Below are positions 6,733 through 11,432 of a stretch of DNA of 11,432 nt, piece by piece. Position 1 is the stretch's first letter; every line of letters starts with the position of its first letter. The position numbers and the translations under genes were made by a program. Origin of the DNA: Candidatus Omnitrophota bacterium (lineage in GTDB: Bacteria; Omnitrophota; Gorgyraeia; Zapsychrales; Zapsychraceae); assembly GCA_020430005.1 (NCBI GenBank), contig JAGQKQ010000039.1, positions 1-11,432 on the forward strand, in the 5' to 3' direction. Under the pieces are notes generated by a model. The model had not been told where the DNA came from. It did not search any database and was given only the letters and a program-made list of their open reading frames with translations.

Positions 6733-7908
6733 ATGAAAATCGCCTTTTTTTCCTGGGAAGCTGTTAATGCCGTTTATGTTGGGGGAGTCGCTGTACATGT
6801 CAGCGAACTCGCGCAGGCGTTAACCAGGAAAGGACACGAAGTCCACATTTTTACCAGGATTGGTGACCATCAAACCAATTATGAATGCGTTAATGGTGTC
6901 CATTATCATCGTTGTCATCACGATTACGATGTCTATTTTCCCAGAGAAATTGAAAACATGTGCCGCTCTTTTTTACACGCCTTTTTAGAAACTGAAGATC
7001 ATACCGGTCCCTTTGATATTATTCACGCGCATGACTGGCTGGCTGCCAACGCGATGGTCTGGATTAAAAATATGCGTGACCGAAAAAGTATTTTTACTAT
7101 GCACTCCACAGAATACGGCCGTTGCGGTAATAATCGTTTGCCGGGTTCTTCTGATGAAATCAGTAGTATTGAATGGTCCGGTATTTATCATGCGGATGAA
7201 GTTATTGCTGTTTCCGATACATTGAAAAAGGAATTGGTATGGTTGTATGGTATGCCGGAAAATAAAGGGCATGTTATTTATAATGGTGTGGATTATCATG
7301 CCTTTGACGGCTGGATTGATTCTTTGGCCGTACGTAAAATGTATGACATCGGATATGAAGATCCGATGATTCTTTTCGCCGGGCGTGTTGTTTATCAAAA
7401 AGGTCCCGACATTTTGGCGGAATGTGTTCCTGATATTGTTAAGCATTATCATGATGCCAAGTTTGTGTTTGCCGGAGACGGAGGTATGCGCATGCAGGTG
7501 GAAGACCGGTTGCGTGCGTTAGGGGTTCATGGCAATACGCGTTTTTTGGGACACCAGGGTGGATGGCGTCTTCAGGATTTATTCAAAACATGTGATTGTG
7601 TTTGTGTGCCAAGTCGAAATGAACCTTTCGGTATTGTTATATTAGAGGCCTGGGCGGCAGGGAAACCGGTTGTGGCCAGCGTCAACGGCGGCCCGTCGGA
7701 ATTCGTCTGGCATGATGTTAACGGTTATAAAGTTAAAGCCGAGAAAGAATCAATCAATTGGGGGCTGGGGACGCTTCTCGAAGATAGAGAGCATGCTGCA
7801 TGGATGGGGCGTAATGGACGGCACGCGGTGGAAACGATTTTTTCATGGGATGCGGTTGCGGACGAAACACTTGCGGTTTATCATGAGGGATCAAAGGTGA
7901 GGAGATAA
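6733..7908 (+). CDS. GT4 family glycosyltransferase, probable alpha-glucan (glycogen-type) synthase
   Basis: Cytoplasmic GT-B fold, retaining glycosyltransferase of family GT4, 391 aa. The N-terminal acceptor domain begins M-K-I-A-F-F-S-W-E and has the G-G-V-A-V-H-V loop (17-23) typical of the starch/glycogen-synthase-like branch, then D-I-I-H-A-H-D-W-L (95-103). The C-terminal donor domain has F-A-G-R-V-V-Y-Q-K-G (215-224), F-A-G-D-G (246-250) and the E-P-F-G-I-V-I-L-E motif (297-305), whose two glutamates bind the sugar nucleotide. ATG 6733 follows GGGAG. Relatives next to GH57 branching enzymes, such as the mycobacterial Rv3032/Rv3031 pair, elongate alpha-1,4-glucans, so I infer the same here from context. 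The sugar donor (UDP- or ADP-glucose, or another sugar) cannot be read from sequence. The stop overlaps the next start by one base (TAATG, 7906-7910), so translation of the two is probably coupled. Confidence 0.9.
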   Translation: MKIAFFSWEAVNAVYVGGVAVHVSELAQALTRKGHEVHIFTRIGDHQTNYECVNGVHYHRCHHDYDVYFPREIENMCRSFLHAFLETEDHTGPFDIIHAHDWLAANAMVWIKNMRDRKSIFTMHSTEYGRCGNNRLPGSSDEISSIEWSGIYHADEVIAVSDTLKKELVWLYGMPENKGHVIYNGVDYHAFDGWIDSLAVRKMYDIGYEDPMILFAGRVVYQKGPDILAECVPDIVKHYHDAKFVFAGDGGMRMQVEDRLRALGVHGNTRFLGHQGGWRLQDLFKTCDCVCVPSRNEPFGIVILEAWAAGKPVVASVNGGPSEFVWHDVNGYKVKAEKESINWGLGTLLEDREHAAWMGRNGRHAVETIFSWDAVADETLAVYHEGSKVRR

Positions 7909-9185
7909 TGAAAAGTCCAAAGAAAACTTCAACAGAGAAAGAGGTAAAGGCAAAAGTGCCCCGTAAGAACGTTGTGAAAAAAGCCGTAAAGAAAACAACC
8001 AAGAAGGCTGTTAAGAAAGCCGTCAAAAAATCTGTTAAAAAAACAGCCAAAAAAGCCGTTAAGAAAACGGTCAAGAAAACAGCCGAGAAAGTTGTTAAAA
8101 AATCCGCCAAGACAACGGCAAAAAAGACGGTTAAAAAAGCGGCTCCGAAAAAGACACCAGCAGCTTCAGCATCCAAAACCCGTCAAAAAACAAAAACATT
8201 CGTCTTTCAGGAAAATGTCGAGCTGCCTTCCGATTACAGCACAACCTATGTCACACTTTTACCACGAGATCCTTATTGTCTTTACGCTTATTGGGAAATT
8301 GATTCCCATGCGGTTGAAGACATGAAACAAAAAACCAAAGAACGTTTTAATGACGGAGTGTATACTCTGCGGCTTTACGACGTGACGTGTATTGAATTTA
8401 ATGGACAAAACGCGAACTGGTGGCGCGATTATGATGAGTTATTTATGCCGGGACGATATTTAAACGGTGTTAACGATAATGCGACCTATTGTGTAGAAAT
8501 TGGTGTCCGAAATTCCCAGGGAGAATTTTTCGCATTCAGCCGGAGCAATTTTTGTGAAACGCCGCGGGCCAATTTTTCCCAGCGGCATGATTTGATCTGG
8601 CGGGAGGAATTAAATGATATTGATGCCAGAATGTTTGTGAACGCCAAATTGTTTAACCGCAAAGAACGTAAGGCCTTTGCTCCCCGGACAAACTGGCAGC
8701 TTGGTAATACGCGTGTAACGTTGTCTAAAGACGATCTTCAGAAATATTATACAAGCCGGAAGAGTCTGAACAAACAACTGAAATCCCTGGCCAGTCTTTT
8801 GCATGGTAAAACAAAAGGTATCAAGATTGTTGATGGTGATGTTTATGTTGAGGATGCGTTGATACCCGGTTTTACAAATAAGAACGTCTTTGAGTATAAA
8901 CCGATAGGATCGTCTGATACGCAGGTACGGACAATACAACAAGACATGGCGTTCGAAGTGGAAATGGAATTGACCGTAAAAGGGAAAACAGATCCGGACG
9001 CGGTTGTCTATCTGGCCGGGCAGCCGGTTCAGTTGAACGGCGATGGAACATTTACCTTAAAATATAAACTTGGCGATGATTTCTTGCCGTTTAATTTTTC
9101 AGCCTTATCAAAAGAAAAAGGTTTGATTAAAAAAATCAGAACATCTGTATTGCGCAGCAAAACCGAATATGAACAATCTTCTTAG
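7908..9185 (+). CDS. DUF4912 protein with lysine-rich histone-H1-like N-terminal tail
   Basis: 425-residue soluble protein of unknown function. AAGGTG and AGGAG (7894-7904) precede ATG 7908. There are three parts. Residues 1-95 are a lysine-rich, disordered-looking tail with a period-4 repeat (K24 to A79). Residues about 105-225 form the DUF4912 domain, recognised by Y-V-T-L-L-P-R-D-P-Y-C-L-Y-A-Y-W-E-I (114-131), R-L-Y-D-V-T (155-160), and the W-W-R-D-Y-D and P-G-R-Y-L elements (171-184). Then come a linker with a possible coiled coil (about 272-300) and a C-terminal beta-rich segment (about 348-400) containing K-G-K-T-D-P-D-A-V-V-Y-L-A-G-Q-P-V and D-G-T-F-T-L-K-Y, a pattern seen at the end of other DUF4912 proteins. 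I know of no established biochemical role for the domain. Its place between a GT4 synthase and a GH57 enzyme suggests a carbohydrate-binding or scaffolding role. It ends 9 nt before the GH57 gene. Confidence 0.88.
   Translation: MKSPKKTSTEKEVKAKVPRKNVVKKAVKKTTKKAVKKAVKKSVKKTAKKAVKKTVKKTAEKVVKKSAKTTAKKTVKKAAPKKTPAASASKTRQKTKTFVFQENVELPSDYSTTYVTLLPRDPYCLYAYWEIDSHAVEDMKQKTKERFNDGVYTLRLYDVTCIEFNGQNANWWRDYDELFMPGRYLNGVNDNATYCVEIGVRNSQGEFFAFSRSNFCETPRANFSQRHDLIWREELNDIDARMFVNAKLFNRKERKAFAPRTNWQLGNTRVTLSKDDLQKYYTSRKSLNKQLKSLASLLHGKTKGIKIVDGDVYVEDALIPGFTNKNVFEYKPIGSSDTQVRTIQQDMAFEVEMELTVKGKTDPDAVVYLAGQPVQLNGDGTFTLKYKLGDDFLPFNFSALSKEKGLIKKIRTSVLRSKTEYEQSS
7977..8144 (+). repeat. tetrapeptide repeat region (K-K-x-x) in the DUF4912 gene
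   Basis: Fourteen consecutive 12-nt units encode K-K followed by two residues drawn from A, V, T and S (protein residues 24-79). Only three positions break the rule: E60 in the K-K pair and T69 replacing a Lys, plus the pair of valines at 62-63. Lys, Ala, Val and Thr codons vary synonymously between units, so the protein pattern is conserved better than the DNA repeat. That points to selection on the protein rather than recent slippage. Similar tails occur in eukaryotic H1, bacterial H1-like proteins and AlgP. Confidence 0.9.
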
Positions 9186-9194
9186 GAAGGATTT

Positions 9195-10850
9195 ATGTCA
9201 CAAGGTTATCTATGTCTAACGTTGCATGCCCATTTGCCGTTTGTCCGGCATCCTGAAGCCACCCATGTGTTAGAAGAAAACTGGCTTTATGAGGCGATTA
9301 CGGAAACCTACATTCCGCTTTTGCAAGTGTATGACAATCTGGTCAATGATGCGATTGATTTTCGGATTACAATGTCCATGACTCCGCCGCTGGTCAACAT
9401 GTTGAAAGATCCATTGTTGCAAGAACGGTATATTCAGCATATTGATAAATTAATTGAGTTAGCTGAAAAAGAATTGAACAAGACGGGCACGGAACCGCAT
9501 TTTCACGGTTTGGCCTTGATGTATTACCGCAAGTTTCGTGAAGCCAAAGAAATATTCATCGACCGGTATAGTATGGATTTGGTAGAAGGGTTTAGAGAAT
9601 TTCAGGATATGGGGCGGTTGGAAATTATTACATGCGGGGCAACGCATGGTTTTCTGCCGATTTTAAGTGTTAACCCCGCTTCCGTCAGGGCGCAGATTGG
9701 TGTTGCCGCTGAACATTATGAAAAAACCTTTGGAAAGCCGCCAAGAGGAATATGGTTGCCGGAATGTGGTTATAAGGCCGGTTTGGATGAAGTCTTAAAA
9801 GAATTTGGGATAAAGTATTTCTTTACGGATACGCATGGCATTGTTCATGCCGATCCGGTTCCTCGCTATAATGTGTATGCGCCGCTTTACTGTCCAAGTG
9901 GTGTTGCCGCTTTTGGCCGTGATGAAGAAACATCAAAGCAGGTATGGAGTTCTAAAGAAGGTTACCCGGGAGATCCGGATTATCGTGAGTATTACAAAGA
10001 TATAGGGTACGAACGCGATTTTGATTATATTAAACCTTACATTCATCCCGAGGGAATCCGTATTAATACCGGAATGAAATACTGGCGGATTACCGGCGAT
10101 TCATCTTACAAAGAGGCTTATCGTCCCGACTGGGCCCAGAAAAAAGCAGCTATTCATGCGGAAGACTTTATTACAAATCGTCAGCGGCAGGTTGAATACT
10201 TAAGTCATCACATGGATCGTAAACCGATTATTGTCGCTCCATATGACGCCGAGCTTTACGGGCACTGGTGGTACGAAGGACCGATGTGGATTGATTTTCT
10301 GGCGCGTAAGATTGCCTGTGATCAGGATTATATTGAAATGATTACTCCTGTCGAATATCTGAAAGAATATAAAACAAATCAAATCGCGGTGCCCGCTGAT
10401 TCCAGCTGGGGGCATAAAGGATATTTTGAATATTGGTTGAATGATTCCAACAACTGGATTTATCGTCATTTGCATCAAGCGTCTTTTCGTATGGTGGGAT
10501 TGACTAATCGTTACAAAGATACGTTGAAAAGTGCCCAGCCGACATCATTATTCCGTCGGGCTATTAATCAAGCGGCCCGTGAATTATTGTTAGCTGAATC
10601 CAGTGACTGGCCTTTTATTATGCGCAGCGGCACGATGGTGCCTTACGCGGAGAAACGCGTCAAAACGCATATCAGCCGGTTTACCAGGCTTTACAATGAT
10701 CTGATGCAAGAGAGTGTTGACCAGGACTGGCTGGCTGAAGTCGAAGCACGGGATAATCTTTTTAAAGACATCGATTGTGTTAAATATTATATGGATCGTA
10801 AAGAAAATAATCATAACTCCAAAGCCCAAAACTTTAGAGAAAGAGTATAA
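9195..10850 (+). CDS. GH57 (DUF1957) alpha-glucan branching enzyme-like protein
   Basis: 551-residue cytoplasmic enzyme of glycoside hydrolase family 57, retaining mechanism. An AGGAAGGA site (9184-9191), overlapping the upstream stop, precedes ATG 9195. Visible are the N-terminal H-A-H-L-P motif (11-15), the nucleophile region G-I-W-L-P-E-C-G-Y with E190, the acid/base region A-P-Y-D-A-E-L-Y-G-H-W-W-Y-E-G (348-362) with D351, and S-W-G-H-K-G-Y-F-E-Y-W (404-414), followed by a helical C-terminal domain. The overall pattern matches the TK1436/Rv3031 group of 1,4-alpha-glucan branching enzymes rather than GH57 amylases or amylopullulanases. Some members of this group instead show 4-alpha-glucanotransferase or mainly hydrolytic activity. 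A long insertion-like loop between about 233 and 275 would shape acceptor choice. With the GT4 enzyme it would build a branched alpha-glucan. It ends 25 nt before the DUF2934 gene. Confidence 0.92.
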   Translation: MSQGYLCLTLHAHLPFVRHPEATHVLEENWLYEAITETYIPLLQVYDNLVNDAIDFRITMSMTPPLVNMLKDPLLQERYIQHIDKLIELAEKELNKTGTEPHFHGLALMYYRKFREAKEIFIDRYSMDLVEGFREFQDMGRLEIITCGATHGFLPILSVNPASVRAQIGVAAEHYEKTFGKPPRGIWLPECGYKAGLDEVLKEFGIKYFFTDTHGIVHADPVPRYNVYAPLYCPSGVAAFGRDEETSKQVWSSKEGYPGDPDYREYYKDIGYERDFDYIKPYIHPEGIRINTGMKYWRITGDSSYKEAYRPDWAQKKAAIHAEDFITNRQRQVEYLSHHMDRKPIIVAPYDAELYGHWWYEGPMWIDFLARKIACDQDYIEMITPVEYLKEYKTNQIAVPADSSWGHKGYFEYWLNDSNNWIYRHLHQASFRMVGLTNRYKDTLKSAQPTSLFRRAINQAARELLLAESSDWPFIMRSGTMVPYAEKRVKTHISRFTRLYNDLMQESVDQDWLAEVEARDNLFKDIDCVKYYMDRKENNHNSKAQNFRERV

Positions 10851-10875
10851 TTGTATTTAGACAAAGGAGAAACTT

Positions 10876-11349
10876 ATGACGACTCTTGATAGAACAAAAA
10901 GCAAGAAGTCCAAAGCTCCCCAAAAAAGAAGCGCAAAGAGATACAACGCCGAGCCGACTCAGAAGCTTGTGAGCCGGACCTTTCGGAAAGTGATTTCCAA
11001 AGTGAAGCGATCATCGGGACAGCGTGTTCAAAAAGATACCAAATCAAATGTTACGGCAGAAGATTTGACAGCACGTATCCAGCAAAAGGCCTATGAAATT
11101 TTTGAACGGCGTGGATATGCGCATGGTTATCATGAATTTGACTGGGCTTTGGCCGGAGAGTTAGTCTGTCTGGAAGAAGCCAGAGTTGAAGGGCTGACGA
11201 AAAAGGGAAAGAATCTTACGGAGCAGGAGCTTGCTCAAAAAATTGAGCAGAAGGCCCGCGAATTGTATCAAGCCAGCGGATGCCGGCCGAATAATGACGC
11301 CTTGAACTGGAGCCTGGCTGAAGAATTGATTCGCTTAGAGTATAAATAG
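10876..11349 (+). CDS. basic protein with two DUF2934 repeats
   Basis: 157-residue protein of unknown function, started at ATG 10876 after a clear AAAGGAG site (10863-10869). The first 56 residues are rich in Lys, Arg, Ser and Gln with few acidic residues, and are probably disordered. Two copies of the small DUF2934 motif follow. Copy 1 (about 63-100) reads as I-Q-Q-K-A-Y-E-I-F-E-R-R-G plus D-W-A-L-A-G-E-L. Copy 2 (about 117-155) reads as I-E-Q-K-A-R-E-L-Y-Q-A-S-G plus N-W-S-L-A-E-E-L. Most DUF2934 proteins I recall carry one copy with the consensus I-x-x-x-A-Y-x-x-W/Y-x-x-x-G ... D/N-W-x-x-A-E. It is the last gene before a strong terminator. Its role is unknown; the context links it to the glucan enzymes. 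Confidence 0.88.
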   Translation: MTTLDRTKSKKSKAPQKRSAKRYNAEPTQKLVSRTFRKVISKVKRSSGQRVQKDTKSNVTAEDLTARIQQKAYEIFERRGYAHGYHEFDWALAGELVCLEEARVEGLTKKGKNLTEQELAQKIEQKARELYQASGCRPNNDALNWSLAEELIRLEYK

Positions 11350-11374
11350 TCTTCATATTATTATTTATTAATAT

Positions 11375-11405
11375 AAAACCCGGGGAACTCTCCGGGTTTT
11401 TCTTT
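11375..11405 (+). terminator. intrinsic (rho-independent) terminator after the DUF2934 gene
   Basis: Arms AAAACCCGG (11375-11383) and CCGGGTTTT (11392-11400) form a 9-bp stem, extendable by G-T and G-C pairs to leave a 4-nt AACT loop, followed by a T-rich tract to 11405. It lies 26 nt after the stop codon. The A-run on the left arm means it might also work on the opposite strand, but no gene is seen there. It marks the 3' end of the glucan cluster. Confidence 0.92.
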
Positions 11406-11432
11406 ATTCTAGACATTCCATAGAATCCTTGT

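Noticed and set aside
6985..7452. Reverse-strand 155-aa open frame inside the GT4 gene
   Set aside because: The + strand frame carries unmistakable GT4 motifs through the whole stretch; the reverse frame shows no domain signature and no upstream ribosome binding site.
7977..8144. Repeat region considered as a CRISPR array or DNA minisatellite
   Set aside because: The units are 12-nt codon repeats with synonymous variation inside an open frame, with no spacers; the pattern is explained by the protein tail.
7754..8176. Reverse-strand 140-aa open frame rich in Phe, Val, Leu and Thr
   Set aside because: It is the antisense image of the lysine-rich repeats (AAA/AAG read as TTT/CTT), which produces an artificial hydrophobic repeat. 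It has no ribosome binding site and lies across the GT4-DUF4912 junction.
11406..11426. Small inverted repeat ATTCTA ... TAGAAT after the terminator
   Set aside because: The 6-bp AT-rich arms with a 9-nt loop are too weak to call a second terminator or an operator, and the window ends before any downstream gene is visible.

Overview
The window (about 11.4 kb) carries eleven protein-coding genes, all on the + strand, packed almost end to end. It looks like a bacterial chromosome segment of moderate GC with Shine-Dalgarno-led genes. A predicted lipoprotein suggests a diderm (Gram-negative type) cell. The company of a GT4 glycosyltransferase, a DUF4912 protein with a lysine-rich histone-H1-like tail, a GH57/DUF1957 enzyme and a DUF2934 protein is one I associate with uncultured phyla such as Omnitrophota, Planctomycetota or the former Deltaproteobacteria. 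Omnitrophota is my best guess and it is weak, because no marker gene here settles it. I saw no tRNA, rRNA, CRISPR array, insertion sequence or phage gene.

Region 1 (1-6607) is a run of seven closely spaced genes: the 3' part of cysS (cysteinyl-tRNA synthetase, cut by the left edge); a six-segment membrane protein with an internal duplication; an unrecognised cytoplasmic-looking protein; a lipoprotein glycoside hydrolase of the (beta/alpha)8 GH-A type; an ornithine cyclodeaminase/alanine dehydrogenase family protein; then cmoA and cmoB, which overlap by 4 nt and make the cmo5U34 wobble modification of tRNA. Gaps are 6 to 29 nt or overlaps, so co-transcription is plausible, although the functions (tRNA charging, tRNA modification, glycan hydrolysis, amino-acid metabolism) do not form one pathway.

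Region 2 (6608-6732) is the only sizeable gene-free gap. It is AT-rich and holds a candidate -10 box overlapped by a small palindrome, so it probably contains the start of a new transcription unit.

Region 3 (6733-11405) is a tight four-gene unit: GT4 glucosyltransferase, DUF4912 protein, GH57 alpha-glucan branching-type enzyme, and a protein with two DUF2934 repeats, closed by a strong intrinsic terminator. The two recognisable enzymes are the type that elongate and branch (or rearrange) an alpha-1,4-glucan. The two DUF proteins are of unknown function, and both have strongly basic N-termini. This is the most interesting part: a glucan-building cassette with two basic-tailed partner proteins whose role has, as far as I know, not been worked out. 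The enzyme pair alone is not new; the combination and the tails are what deserve attention.
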